A stretch of DNA of 64,000 nt. Source: Moraxella canis. GTDB taxonomy: Bacteria > Pseudomonadota > Gammaproteobacteria > Pseudomonadales > Moraxellaceae. Shown one piece after another: positions 1 to 8,497 of this stretch; position 1 is the stretch's first letter; every line of letters begins with the position of its first letter. The DNA is taken from contig NZ_MUXT01000001.1 of NCBI RefSeq assembly GCF_002014965.1, forward strand, positions 350,218 to 414,217, written 5' to 3'. The notes beneath the pieces are model-generated. The model did no database searches. It had not been told where the DNA came from and saw only the letters and a program-made list of their open reading frames with translations. A program made the translations under genes and the position numbers.

Positions 1-373
1 TTTGGCTGAGAATCAAGATGATATACCCCACAATCACTGACGCTGCGCTGATTGGCTGAATCTTTAAAAATACAAAGGCAAATAAAACCAAGGTGACCGC
101 CCATTTGATGGCAAAGCCCAAATAAGTATTAAGCATGATTTGGCGTGAGTGCTTAGCACCTACGGTATGATAAGCGATTCGAGTAAAAATCGATTGACCA
201 ATAAAAGCAATCAAAGCGCCGATCGACAGACCTTTGGCGATCAGCCTATCGGCATCTGCCATCACATAGCTTAGCACCAAGCCAAAGATCATGACGCCCA
301 AAACTGCCCAAATTTGGCGCATTTGGGCTTTATAGATGGCAGATTTTTTATTACGTTGGGCAGGACGGCTCAT
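1..373 (-). CDS. atpI: ATP synthase protein I (AtpI), 3' end outside window
   Basis: The first 124 codons of a gene that runs off the left edge. The protein begins MSRPAQRNKKSAIYKAQ, then shows hydrophobic segments at about residues 21-40 and 45-63 and again after residue 85, the usual four-helix plan of AtpI/UncI proteins. In this family AtpI is a small non-essential membrane protein encoded first in the F1F0 ATP synthase operon and thought to help c-ring assembly or Mg2+ supply. I infer that atpB and the other subunit genes lie beyond position 1. A good promoter sits just upstream (403-431). The identification rests on the size, the membrane pattern and a QIWAVLG/LGFAIKW flavour typical of the family. 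Confidence 0.75.
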   Translation of the reverse strand, partial: MSRPAQRNKKSAIYKAQMRQIWAVLGVMIFGLVLSYVMADADRLIAKGLSIGALIAFIGQSIFTRIAYHTVGAKHSRQIMLNTYLGFAIKWAVTLVLFAFVFLKIQPISAASVIVGYIILILSQ

Positions 374-402
374 AATCTTAAAGATGTTGGTTGAAAGGCT
401 TG

Positions 403-431
403 ATTATAAAGAGCCGCCTTCTGCTAAGCAA
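403..431 (-). promoter_or_regulatory. Probable sigma-70 promoter of the atp operon
   Basis: On the minus strand TTGCTT (426-431) and a perfect TATAAT (403-408) are separated by 17 bases, 30 bases before the atpI start. It abuts the end of znuA, so the two genes are probably transcribed separately although they point the same way. Confidence 0.6.
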
Positions 432-434
432 GAA

Positions 435-1325
435 TTATTTAATGCCAGCACATTTTTGGAGCGCATCCACCTGTGCTAGCCACGCACTGACAAAATCCTC
501 GCCCATCCCACTCATGTCTTCTTGGATGACAGCCACGCTCACATTGCCAAGCTTATTTTTAATGCCATCTGAGACCACCCCTTGAGACGCAAGGCACATG
601 GACGGCTGCGGTCTTGTTTCATTCAGTCGCTTAAATTGACTGGCTTTTGGATTGAGATGATGGTCAGGCGTCAGCGCCCCTGCAAATTTCAGCCCTGCCG
701 CCTGTTCGATGTACTGAAACGCATCATGATACGCCCAATAAGGTGTCATGCCATTCACCTGCACGCTTTGAGCAGCCTCATCCATGCGCCGTTCAAAATC
801 TGCCGCATTTTGGGCATATTTGGCTTTATATTCTGGGTTGGCATGACCGTGCACTACAGCCAATGCACGCACGATGGCTTTGGCATTTTCTGGATCAAGC
901 CAAATATGCGCATCTTCTGAATCTGGTTTTTGGCTGCCGTCAATATTTCTTAAGGGCAGACGATGAAAGGCATTAAATTGCAGCAATGAAATTGCATTAG
1001 GCGCATCTGCCAGTGTTTTCACCAAATTTTGCTCAAGCGATTCCCCAAACCAAATGACATAATCACTGTCTTCAACCAGTTTGACTTTACTGGGTGACAG
1101 CGAGCCATGATGCCCCACATCTCCAGCGCTCAGCAGCACTTCGGCATCGTGCTGACCTTGGGTCACTTCATGACTTAAGAGCGCAAGCGGATAATTGCTG
1201 ACACTGACCACGCCAGCCATCGCAGAGACTGAAAAAATCGCAGTAATAGGCAAGGCAATCACCGCTTTTAAAGATCGATATAGCATAGAGTTTTTAAACA
1301 GCGTTAGTGTTTTGAATGTCATCAT
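435..1325 (-). CDS. znuA: Zinc ABC transporter substrate-binding protein ZnuA
   Basis: Periplasmic zinc-binding component of the ZnuABC importer, about 296 residues. An N-terminal export signal ends near AVSAMA-G (about residue 37). The three family zinc histidines are recognisable: GHHGSLSPS, AHIWLDP and YHDAFQYIEQAAGL. The His-rich loop usual in enterobacterial ZnuA just before the second ligand is absent; the stretch there is short and lacks His. The gene diverges from zur-znuCB across a spacer with Zur-box palindromes, so zinc-dependent repression is likely. A TTG codon at 1340 would extend the frame, but ATG at 1325 (or 1322) is the more plausible start. Confidence 0.9.
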   Translation of the reverse strand: MMTFKTLTLFKNSMLYRSLKAVIALPITAIFSVSAMAGVVSVSNYPLALLSHEVTQGQHDAEVLLSAGDVGHHGSLSPSKVKLVEDSDYVIWFGESLEQNLVKTLADAPNAISLLQFNAFHRLPLRNIDGSQKPDSEDAHIWLDPENAKAIVRALAVVHGHANPEYKAKYAQNAADFERRMDEAAQSVQVNGMTPYWAYHDAFQYIEQAAGLKFAGALTPDHHLNPKASQFKRLNETRPQPSMCLASQGVVSDGIKNKLGNVSVAVIQEDMSGMGEDFVSAWLAQVDALQKCAGIK

Positions 1326-1357
1326 TAATAAGCATCCCAAATTCTAAAAACGATTCA

Positions 1358-1397
1358 ATTATAGCACAGCTGATATCAAAATGTTATTTTATAACAT
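1358..1397 (-). promoter_or_regulatory. znuA promoter with Zur-box palindrome
   Basis: A perfect 7+3+7 palindrome, ATGTTAT-TTT-ATAACAT, occupies 1381-1397 and matches the core of proteobacterial Zur boxes. It overlaps the -35 region of a minus-strand promoter whose TATAAT lies at 1358-1363, so Zur bound there would block znuA transcription. A weaker related site (GTGTTAGATAACAT) is at 1415-1428. Confidence 0.7.
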
Positions 1398-1479
1398 GAA
1401 ATCTGCCATTAAAAGTGTTAGATAACATCTTGGTTTTATTTGAAATATGACCTGAAATGATGGTCTTCATTGACAATTA

Positions 1480-1497
1480 CTGCTATAATATAACTGA
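1480..1497 (+). promoter_or_regulatory. Second Zur-box-like site on the zur side
   Basis: The sequence GCTATAATATAAC (1482-1494) is close to the GTTATAATATAAC core of Zur operators and lies upstream of zur. It also contains TATAAT, so it may be the -10 box of the zur operon, an operator, or both. Confidence 0.4.
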
Positions 1498-1636
1498 TAA
1501 AGTTAAAGTCAATCAACAGTCAAATTGATAAATTTATGGACGAAATCAATTTGCTGGGGTGGTTGGCTTATTTTATACCTATTGATCGGATATGATTTAC
1601 GATTATTGACTTTACGCCTAATTTTAAAAGGTTATT

Positions 1637-2152
1637 ATGCATTCAGCTCATCATCATTGCCATAGCCATCATCATAGCGGCTATCATCAAAATCCCGAGC
1701 AGCGCTTGGCTGATGCTAAAGCCTACTGCGCCAAACGCGGAGCTAGATTTACACCGCTGCGCGAAGAAGTGTTTAGGCTGATTTTGCAGGCAGACAAACC
1801 GATGGGGGCATATGACCTGATCAGCGCACTTCAGCAAAGCCGCTTGTCTGATGTCAATGCAAAAAAAACCAATATTGCACCGCCGACCGTATATCGCTCA
1901 TTGGAGTTTTTGATTGAAGAAGGTTTGATTCATCAGCTTAGCTCCATGAATGCGTATGTGCCTTGCTGTCATCCCAGAGATCAACATGCAGCAGCGTTTT
2001 TGATCTGCCAACAGTGTCAAAAAGTGGAAGAATGCAGCAATCTTCCTGTTGATAGCATGATGAATTTTGCTGCTAAAGATGCAGGGTTTTTGGTTGAGCG
2101 CAGCATCATAGAACTCAAAGGCATCTGCCGTGACTGCCGCAGCAAGTTATAA
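1637..2152 (+). CDS. zur: Zinc uptake regulator Zur (Fur family)
   Basis: A 171-residue Fur-family repressor. It has a winged-helix DNA-binding half (about residues 35-105, with APPTVYRSLEFLIEEGLIHQL) and a dimerisation half with CQQCQKVEEC and a C-terminal CRDC, the structural zinc cysteines of the family. The first 20 residues are unusually rich in histidine (MHSAHHHCHSHHHSGYHQ). AAAGG seven bases before ATG is the ribosome-binding site. It is first in zur-znuC-znuB-cpdA; the znuC start lies inside its 3' end. A separate Fur is encoded at 44864-45304, so the assignment to Zur follows from the zinc operon context. Confidence 0.92.
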   Translation: MHSAHHHCHSHHHSGYHQNPEQRLADAKAYCAKRGARFTPLREEVFRLILQADKPMGAYDLISALQQSRLSDVNAKKTNIAPPTVYRSLEFLIEEGLIHQLSSMNAYVPCCHPRDQHAAAFLICQQCQKVEECSNLPVDSMMNFAAKDAGFLVERSIIELKGICRDCRSKL

Positions 2153-2906
2153 CACCCCCCTTATCTTACAGTTAGACCAAGTCAGCTATCGTGTGAGTGA
2201 TGGCGATTTGGTCAGTGGTGTCAGCATGAGTATTCATGCAGGCGAGATGATCAGCTTGATCGGTCCAAATGGTGCAGGCAAGTCCACTTTGGTTAAGCTT
2301 ATTTTAGGTTTATTGACGCCTACTAAAGGTAAAATTACCAAAAAAGTGCATCATATCAGCTATGTGCCGCAGCGCTTTAATGTACCAACCATCCTGCCCT
2401 TACGCGTCATCGATTTACTTAGACAAGCCAATCCAAAGCGATTAACTCAAGCTCAAAAAGATGACATTTTTGACAAGCTGTCCATTACATCTTTATTACC
2501 CAAACAGATGCATCATTTATCAGGTGGTGAGACACAGCGCGTACTACTTGCCCGTGCTTTATTGGATAAGCCTGAACTCTTAATCCTTGATGAGCCCATG
2601 CAAGGGCTGGATCCCGAAAGCGAAAGCTGGCTGTATCAGTTTTTGGATCAGCTGCCTGACTTTTTACAGTGTGCGATGCTTGTGGTGTCACACGATTTAC
2701 ACTGGGTCATGAAAGGCTCTCGCCGCGTCATCTGCTTAAATAAGCACATCTGCTGTCAAGGCGTACCAAGTCAAATTGCGATCGCGCCTGAATTTGTGCA
2801 GCTTTTTGGTTATCAAGCACCTTATATACATCAACACACCCACTGCGATCACCATCTGGATCATGAGCATCTTGAGAGCGGTCATAAACATCGAGATACC
2901 GCATGA
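2130..2906 (+). CDS. znuC: Zinc ABC transporter ATPase ZnuC
   Basis: ATP-binding subunit of the zinc importer, 258 residues. Walker A GPNGAGKST (about 45-53), ABC signature LSGGETQ (about 130) and Walker B LLILDEP (about 150) are intact. The C-terminal 25 residues are rich in His, Asp and Glu (HQHTHCDHHLDHEHLESG), suggesting a zinc-binding tail. The start is GTG at 2130, overlapping zur by 23 bases and implying translational coupling. Its stop overlaps the znuB start in an ATGA arrangement. Confidence 0.93.
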   Translation: MTAAASYNTPLILQLDQVSYRVSDGDLVSGVSMSIHAGEMISLIGPNGAGKSTLVKLILGLLTPTKGKITKKVHHISYVPQRFNVPTILPLRVIDLLRQANPKRLTQAQKDDIFDKLSITSLLPKQMHHLSGGETQRVLLARALLDKPELLILDEPMQGLDPESESWLYQFLDQLPDFLQCAMLVVSHDLHWVMKGSRRVICLNKHICCQGVPSQIAIAPEFVQLFGYQAPYIHQHTHCDHHLDHEHLESGHKHRDTA

Positions 2907-3706
2907 GTGACTGGCTACCAATTATCGCACCTGCTTGGATCGCTGGTGTATTGATTGCATTATTATCCGCGCCCTTAGGCTGCTTGGTCTTATGGCGGCG
3001 TATGGCTTTTTTTTCGGACACCTTGGCGCATGGTGCACTGCTTGGCGTGGCGCTCGCCGTATGGCTAAAACTGCCTGCCGATTTGGGCATTGGTATGATT
3101 AGCATTGCCGTCATCATCGCCTTAACGCTGCTCAAAGATAAAAGACTGCCCAATGACGCCACTTTGGCAGTACTGGCGTCCACACTGCTTTGTTTGGGAC
3201 TGCTGACGCTCACTCAGCTGACTCAGCAGCAAGCCAATGTGCTTGGATTTTTGTTTGGTAGCTTGCTTGATATTGATTGGTCGGATTTACCAAGGCTTGG
3301 CGCGCTGATTGCAATCGGTTTGATCATTTTAAAACTCATCTGGCAGTCTCAAGTCAAACTGGCAACTTCTGAAGCACTGGCTCAAATTCAGGGCATCAAT
3401 CCTATGCATCAGCACCTATTTTTTATGGGGCTTTTGGCGGGCTTTTGTGCTGTAGCGCTGCAGGCAGTTGGCAGCTTATTAATCAGCGGACTGTTGATCT
3501 TACCCGCCTTGATCGCCCGTCTGTTTGCACGATCACCAACGATGATGGTATTTTTATCGATCGTATTTGCTCAAATTGCTGTTACCGCAGGGGTATGGGG
3601 AAGTGTGTGGCTTGATATTCAAACAGGCTTATCAATCGTACTGATGCTTGCCATTGGCTTTTTTGCCACCTTTGCCTGCAAAAAAATATTGAGCAAATAT
3701 GCCTAA
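2903..3706 (+). CDS. znuB: Zinc ABC transporter permease ZnuB
   Basis: Inner-membrane permease of the ZnuABC system, 267 residues, almost entirely hydrophobic with about eight membrane segments, as in the ABC-3 metal permease family. Recognisable family features are the early LSAPLGCLVLWRRMAFFSDTLAHGALLGVAL stretch (read in parts at residues 20-50) and the central GSLLDI and LLISGLLILPA motifs. ATGA overlap with znuC at the 5' end and an 8-base overlap with the metallophosphoesterase gene at the 3' end point to one transcript. Confidence 0.93.
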   Translation: MSDWLPIIAPAWIAGVLIALLSAPLGCLVLWRRMAFFSDTLAHGALLGVALAVWLKLPADLGIGMISIAVIIALTLLKDKRLPNDATLAVLASTLLCLGLLTLTQLTQQQANVLGFLFGSLLDIDWSDLPRLGALIAIGLIILKLIWQSQVKLATSEALAQIQGINPMHQHLFFMGLLAGFCAVALQAVGSLLISGLLILPALIARLFARSPTMMVFLSIVFAQIAVTAGVWGSVWLDIQTGLSIVLMLAIGFFATFACKKILSKYA

Positions 3707-4508
3707 CATCACCGACAATCACAGTTTTAAGATCATTCAATTATCCGATCTTCATCTGACAGGTAGAATTGGTCAAGCGCCCAGTTATCAGCGTTTTTTG
3801 GAAGTTTTTGGGGCAGTAAAGCACCTAAACCCAGATTTATGGCTTTTGACAGGCGATTTGGTGAATGACGGCAATAGCAATGCCTATGACTGGCTGTTTG
3901 ATCAGCTGCAAGCAACCAAAGCACCCTATTTGGCTGTCGCTGGCAATCATGATGTGACCCACGAAATTGGCATTCATTTGGCGCACCACGAGCGGATACA
4001 TGTTCCGATTTTGCCCGATCAGCGCCTAAAAAACTGCTATCGATATACTTTTCAAGCAGGGCATCATTGGCAGCTTTTATTACTCAACTCCAGCGTGCCA
4101 GGTGAAATATTTGGCGCGTTAGATGATCAAACTTTGTTATGGCTTGATCAAACATTAGCCACTCACCCTGAACACACCCTCATCGCCCTACACCACCATC
4201 CCACAAAGGTTGGTTCAGCTTGGATAGACGACTATCTACTCCAAAATCATCAAGATTTTTGGCGTGTGATTAAAAAGCACGCTCATGTTCACACGATTTT
4301 GTGTGGGCATGTGCACCAAGTCCACACTCTAAAGCCACTACTTGCGCACCAAGTTCAGCTTCTTAGCTGCCCCTCGACAGACCGTCAATTCATGCCTTTT
4401 GTCGATGATTTTCAAATTGCTAACACGCCTGCCGGCTGCCGCGTGATACAGATTGATAACACAGATACGATATCAAGTTACATCCAAATGGTGCAAAATA
4501 CGCGCTAA
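3699..4508 (+). CDS. cpdA: Metallophosphoesterase, probable 3',5'-cyclic-AMP phosphodiesterase CpdA
   Basis: A 269-residue calcineurin-like phosphoesterase with the full set of metal-binding blocks: SDLHLTG (16-22), LTGDLVNDG (about 50-58), AGNHD (about 80-84), LHHHP (about 166) and CGHVHQ (about 201-206). The order and length match the Icc/CpdA family, which hydrolyses cAMP to AMP. The gene overlaps znuB by eight bases, so it should be co-transcribed with the zinc importer and come under Zur control. The cAMP substrate is a family-level inference; other cyclic-nucleotide or phosphodiester substrates are possible. Confidence 0.8.
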   Translation: MPNITDNHSFKIIQLSDLHLTGRIGQAPSYQRFLEVFGAVKHLNPDLWLLTGDLVNDGNSNAYDWLFDQLQATKAPYLAVAGNHDVTHEIGIHLAHHERIHVPILPDQRLKNCYRYTFQAGHHWQLLLLNSSVPGEIFGALDDQTLLWLDQTLATHPEHTLIALHHHPTKVGSAWIDDYLLQNHQDFWRVIKKHAHVHTILCGHVHQVHTLKPLLAHQVQLLSCPSTDRQFMPFVDDFQIANTPAGCRVIQIDNTDTISSYIQMVQNTR

Positions 4509-4653
4509 TTTGTCTTAATGATTGCAAATTAATATTAGCTATTTTAATCATCTTTTGATATAGTAATTGCAATTTTTTTTGCCGTAAGGCAGTTTAATGA
4601 CCCGCAAGCTTTAATTCATCACGAACGCTTGCCACCCATAAGGATGAAACGGG

Positions 4654-5073
4654 ATGACAAACGAAGCCACCTTTACCCCTTATCAGCCCACTGATGGCGA
4701 AGACTACATGTCTGATGCACAGTTGGCGCATTTTCGCACCATCTTAAAAAACTGGCGCGAAGAGTTAGTAACGGAAGCTGAGCGCACAAAGGCTTATATC
4801 CACGAAGAAACCAATACCATGCCAGACATCAACGACCGAGCCACTCAAGAAGAGGAGTTCGCACTGGCACTACGTACGCGTGACCGTGAGCGCAAGCTAA
4901 TCCGAAAAATTGACAAATCTTTGGTTGAAATTGAAACTGGAGATTACGGCTTTTGTGAAACTTGCGGCACAGAAATTGGTCTGCGTCGCCTAGAAGCTCG
5001 TCCAACTGCGACACAGTGCATCGACTGTAAGACACTCTCTGAAATCAAAGAAAAACAAAATCACGGTCAATAA
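4654..5073 (+). CDS. dksA: RNA polymerase-binding transcription factor DksA
   Basis: A 139-residue DksA/TraR protein that binds the RNA polymerase secondary channel and, with ppGpp, adjusts rRNA and amino-acid promoters. It has the two-helix coiled coil with acidic tip ([19 protein letters not shown], about 50-68) and a four-Cys zinc finger (CETCG at about 101 and CIDC at about 122). The ATG at 4654 follows GAAACGGG. The adjacency to gluQ is the classic gammaproteobacterial arrangement. Confidence 0.95.
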   Translation: MTNEATFTPYQPTDGEDYMSDAQLAHFRTILKNWREELVTEAERTKAYIHEETNTMPDINDRATQEEEFALALRTRDRERKLIRKIDKSLVEIETGDYGFCETCGTEIGLRRLEARPTATQCIDCKTLSEIKEKQNHGQ

Positions 5074-5077
5074 CCCA

Positions 5078-5995
5078 TTGATACCAAAACCAATTGGACG
5101 ATTTGCCCCCTCACCGACACATCATCTTCATTTGGGCTCGCTGACGACAGCGGTGGCGAGCTTTTGTCATATCAAATCATTGGGCGGTGAGTGGCTGTTA
5201 CGCATCGAAGATGTGGATTTTGAACGCTGTCGACCTGAGTACACAGACAGCATTTTACATGATTTGAATAAACTTGGACTGCATTGGGATGGGGAAGTTG
5301 TGTACCAATCCGAACGCACAGACATTTATAATGATTTTTTATCCGATAAACTGTCTGACCTCACCTATGCCTGCCAATGTTCAAGAAAACAGCTCGATGC
5401 CCACCGAAATCACATCGCCGAACCCCACGCACTCAATCAGCCCATCCTATATCCACGCTTTTGTCTGCATAAAAATTTGAATAAATCTCATCCCAAAAGT
5501 AAACTTCGCTTACAGCTACCCAATGTTGTGACAGCTTTTATCGATGGGCTACAAGGCGTGATTTGGGATAATCCAGCTTTGAGCCTGGGTGATGTTGTGG
5601 TCAAGCGCCAAAACCAAATGATTAATTACATTTTAGCTTGCGCGATTGATGACGGCTTACAAAACATCACGCACATCATGCGCGGACTAGATATCATGCC
5701 CATGACAGTGGCTCAAATTGATATTCTGCACAAATGCCGCTTACCGACACCGAGCTATTTCTATCATTTGCCTTTATTGATGAATTCAGATGGTCAAAAG
5801 CTGTCCAAACAAAATCTTGCGACGCCAATAGATACAAAACAGCCCAGTGAAACACTGATATATGCACTAAAGCTCTTAGGTCAGCGCACCGATGAGGAGA
5901 TGCGTGGTGCCAAACCTCATGAAATTCTTAATCATGCCGTTGAATATTGGGATAATAGCCCTTTAAAGCAGCGTCATACTTTGGCTGTCATCTGA
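5078..5995 (+). CDS. gluQ: Glutamyl-Q tRNA(Asp) synthetase
   Basis: A 305-residue glutamyl-tRNA synthetase paralogue without the anticodon-binding domain. It attaches glutamate to the queuosine base of tRNA(Asp). Visible are the N-terminal [15 protein letters not shown] (HIGH-type ATP site, about 7-21), a cysteine pair CQC near residue 106 with a later YPRFC as zinc ligands, and [10 protein letters not shown] (KMSKS loop, about 240). The start is TTG at 5078, four bases after the dksA stop, so coupling with dksA is likely. queE at 22415, in the queuosine pathway, makes the modified base that this enzyme charges. Confidence 0.9.
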   Translation: MIPKPIGRFAPSPTHHLHLGSLTTAVASFCHIKSLGGEWLLRIEDVDFERCRPEYTDSILHDLNKLGLHWDGEVVYQSERTDIYNDFLSDKLSDLTYACQCSRKQLDAHRNHIAEPHALNQPILYPRFCLHKNLNKSHPKSKLRLQLPNVVTAFIDGLQGVIWDNPALSLGDVVVKRQNQMINYILACAIDDGLQNITHIMRGLDIMPMTVAQIDILHKCRLPTPSYFYHLPLLMNSDGQKLSKQNLATPIDTKQPSETLIYALKLLGQRTDEEMRGAKPHEILNHAVEYWDNSPLKQRHTLAVI

Positions 5996-6051
5996 CCAAG
6001 CCTCAGTTTGGCATGTTCATCTCCAATAATTTTTAACTAGTAAATAGCCAT

Positions 6052-6083
6052 AAAAAAAGACCCTTATTCAAGGATCTTTTTTT
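6052..6083. terminator. Bidirectional terminator between gluQ and the outer-membrane gene
   Basis: An A-tract, a short CCTT/AAGG stem with an ATTC loop extended by AGA/TCT, and a T-tract lie between two convergent genes, so it can serve both strands. Confidence 0.65.
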
Positions 6084-6100
6084 ATTTATTCAATTGGCAA

Positions 6101-6646
6101 TTAGAAAGCCAAATGAGCACCTAGACCAAACATATCAGCATCTTTTGACAAGTAGTTGTAGCTTGCTTCGATACCAAAGTTAGCTGCTGGTTTGAAACCA
6201 ACACCCACACCGCCTGCTAGACTTGTCTTATCACTGTTATCAGTGTAAGGGATGGCATCACGGCTGGTCACATCGACTTCAGTCTTAGCAACGCCCAGTT
6301 TGCCTTTGGCATAAAATGGGGTGTTGACAAAATTGTAGCGATATGTACCATAAGCGCCATAAGATTTCACATCACCTTCAACTGGACGAGTACCAACATT
6401 GAAGTCTTTTGTGTCAGAACCGACATACTCGATTTCAGCACCGAAGTTTTGGTCAAAGTTATAACCTGCATACACGCCATAAGCAGTGTTTTTGCCGTCA
6501 ATTTGATCAGCATCAATTTGACCGATCTTCACACCCACATAAGGCTGTGCTTCTGCTGATGTGCCGTAGCTGATCGCTGCATTAGCGCTGACAGCCAATA
6601 GTGACGAGGCAGAAAGAGCAAGTAAAGTTTTTGTTAGAGTTTTCAT
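6101..6646 (-). CDS. Small outer-membrane beta-barrel protein
   Basis: A 181-residue protein with a clear signal peptide (cleavage after AVSANA, about residue 23), alternating hydrophobic/polar strands (YGVYAGYNF, SYGAYGTYRYNF, FYAKGKLGVAKTEV, FGIEASYNYL) and a terminal phenylalanine, the outer-membrane assembly signal. Size and strand pattern fit an eight-stranded barrel of the OmpA-N/porin-like families. It lacks the peptidoglycan-binding domain of full-length OmpA. AAGGAG upstream of ATG is a strong ribosome-binding site, and an AT-rich 5' region suggests high expression. Specific function unknown; adhesion or surface-structure roles are only family-level possibilities. Confidence 0.85.
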   Translation of the reverse strand: MKTLTKTLLALSASSLLAVSANAAISYGTSAEAQPYVGVKIGQIDADQIDGKNTAYGVYAGYNFDQNFGAEIEYVGSDTKDFNVGTRPVEGDVKSYGAYGTYRYNFVNTPFYAKGKLGVAKTEVDVTSRDAIPYTDNSDKTSLAGGVGVGFKPAANFGIEASYNYLSKDADMFGLGAHLAF

Positions 6647-7160
6647 CGTTTTTCTCCTTAGTAGTTAATCAATTTTTAGACTTTGGATGGGTTTTTCCGC
6701 TGTCTAAGAAGATGGTTCTATAGTAACAAAATATTTCATTTTGACTGTGCGTGTTTTATAGGCGCTGTGTAAAGTTTTGCAAAAAATTCCCTGTTTTGGC
6801 AAAATTCAGCCAAATATTGCAATGAAATGTTGCCATGATTGCTCACGTGGGCGAATTTTTACAGGCATTTGACAAATATGAGGAAATCTTTGCGCCGCTG
6901 ACCACGCCATTATGACAACAATTTGTCAGTTTTAGCCTAAAGTCGCTATGATCCGTGCATAAAGATCCAAAAAGCAACTTTATTTTTATCATTATAAAAA
7001 CTTTAAATCAAAAATCGTCATTTATGGTAATCAAAAACAACTCATTTGACCATGATTGACGCCAATTATTGCTATGGATATCAAAATTCTCCAAAGTTTA
7101 TGCGCTGTGTTACAATTCATTGATGATGCTTTGATTGCTCCGCACTATTGATTAGCCCCG
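6647..7160. other. Non-coding divergent spacer
   Basis: About 510 AT-rich bases between two divergent genes. It should contain the promoters and 5' leader of the outer-membrane gene (minus) and of gph (plus). No convincing ORF, repeat, tRNA or stable hairpin was seen. Confidence 0.6.
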
Positions 7161-7856
7161 ATGAGACATATGATGACAAATTCTGCACCACACACTAAAA
7201 GCCTGATTATATTTGATTTGGACGGTACACTGATCGACAGCGCCCCTGACTTGGCGGCGGCTGTCAATCGTATGTATGCTCAGCTTGAGTTGCCCGTCAT
7301 GCCAATTGACACCATCAAAAGCTGGGTCGGTAATGGATCGCTTAAGCTTGTTGAGCGTGCGTTGGCTGCACATAAGATTGATGATGCTAAGGCGCTACAT
7401 TTGGCGCATGACATATTTTTGGTGGAATATGCTCGCCAAACGATTGATAAAACCAAAAGCTATATAGGGGTTACCCAAGGGCTTGAGCGCTTAAAGCAGG
7501 CAGGGTTTGTGCTTGCCATCTGCACCAATAAGCCATCTCGCTACCTGCCTGAGATTTTGGCGCACTTTGGATGGGTAGATGTGTTTGAGTTGGTCATCGG
7601 TGGTGATGCGCTGAGTGTCAAAAAACCCGATCCTGCCCCTTTGCTGCACATCTGTGAGACGCTAGGCATCACGCCGGCGGCAGCGATCATGGTCGGTGAC
7701 TCAAAAAACGATATTTTGGCAGGTCAAGCTGCCGATATGATCACGCTTGCGCTGCGTTATGGTTATAATTATGGCGAACCCATTGATCTTGTGAACCCTG
7801 ATGCGGCTTTTGATGATTTTGATACTTTGACAGATTATATTTTAAATCATCAATAA
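7161..7856 (+). CDS. gph: Phosphoglycolate phosphatase
   Basis: A HAD-superfamily phosphatase of 231 residues that dephosphorylates 2-phosphoglycolate, a by-product of DNA-damage repair. The motifs are in order: FDLDGTLIDSAPDL (about 17-30, catalytic Asp), CTNKPSR (about 120), KKPDPAP (about 154) and MVGDSKNDILAG (about 177-188). The cap domain between motif I and II has the Gph length. ATG codons at 7161, 7170 and 7173 are all possible starts. Confidence 0.88.
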   Translation: MRHMMTNSAPHTKSLIIFDLDGTLIDSAPDLAAAVNRMYAQLELPVMPIDTIKSWVGNGSLKLVERALAAHKIDDAKALHLAHDIFLVEYARQTIDKTKSYIGVTQGLERLKQAGFVLAICTNKPSRYLPEILAHFGWVDVFELVIGGDALSVKKPDPAPLLHICETLGITPAAAIMVGDSKNDILAGQAADMITLALRYGYNYGEPIDLVNPDAAFDDFDTLTDYILNHQ

Positions 7857-7893
7857 CAATGACTCACACTCAAGGCAATCTGTTGGATCGTGG

Positions 7894-8409
7894 TTAATTT
7901 TTCGGGGTGATGACGACAGCTTTGGTGATGGTCGCCACGACTTTTTGATGAGCATCGACGATGTCAATGTCGTATTCTCGGATAAGTTCACCAGTTTTGG
8001 TCAGCTCAATGATTTCAACGATTTCGCTGGTGTCTACTCGAATGCGTGCTGTCACTGCCGAATCTGCTTGCGCAAAAAATTCAATGTGAGCAGATTTGTC
8101 TGTGATGGTATAATCCTTACCCAAGCGATGCGCCAAGATCACCTTGATAAATGGTTCAGTCATCATCATCAGACTGCCGGTAAACTGCTTATCATCAAAA
8201 TAGCGATTCAGGCGAGTCAGTGGCATCACGATGACACAAAGCCCATTATCCAAATCCATCGTCTGCACACGAATGCCCGCCCCAACAAACGGCGCAAAGG
8301 CATTCATACGCTTTTTGATGAGATAAGGCAGTAGCTGTGGATAGGTGCTTTTTTTGCCTTGTTTGATAAGTTTATCCAATTTTGATTTGGTATGAGCAAA
8401 CATAAACAC
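7894..8409 (-). CDS. DUF4442 hotdog-fold protein (putative thioesterase)
   Basis: A 171-residue protein resembling the DUF4442/YiiD-C group of hotdog-fold proteins: an N-terminal helix with Lys-rich character, PFVGAGIRV, a central MPLTRLNRYFDDKQFTGSLMMMTEPF segment (about residues 60-85), and a beta-rich C-terminus. Proteins of this fold usually act on acyl-thioesters, but no substrate can be read from the sequence. It is convergent with gph, 37 bases apart, and divergent from uvrC. Confidence 0.65.
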   Translation of the reverse strand: MFMFAHTKSKLDKLIKQGKKSTYPQLLPYLIKKRMNAFAPFVGAGIRVQTMDLDNGLCVIVMPLTRLNRYFDDKQFTGSLMMMTEPFIKVILAHRLGKDYTITDKSAHIEFFAQADSAVTARIRVDTSEIVEIIELTKTGELIREYDIDIVDAHQKVVATITKAVVITPKN

Positions 8410-8497
8410 ACTCCACGACTTGAAAAAGCCATTTTGCCACAGATATATTTGAAAAGAAAGTCAAATACATGATACTACACGAGCAATTCATCCAAGA

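Noticed and set aside
1861..1868. A8 tract in zur and similar A/T runs in znuB and hsdR
   Set aside because: Runs of eight A or T are common in AT-rich coding DNA and lie inside conserved genes; no sign of switching.
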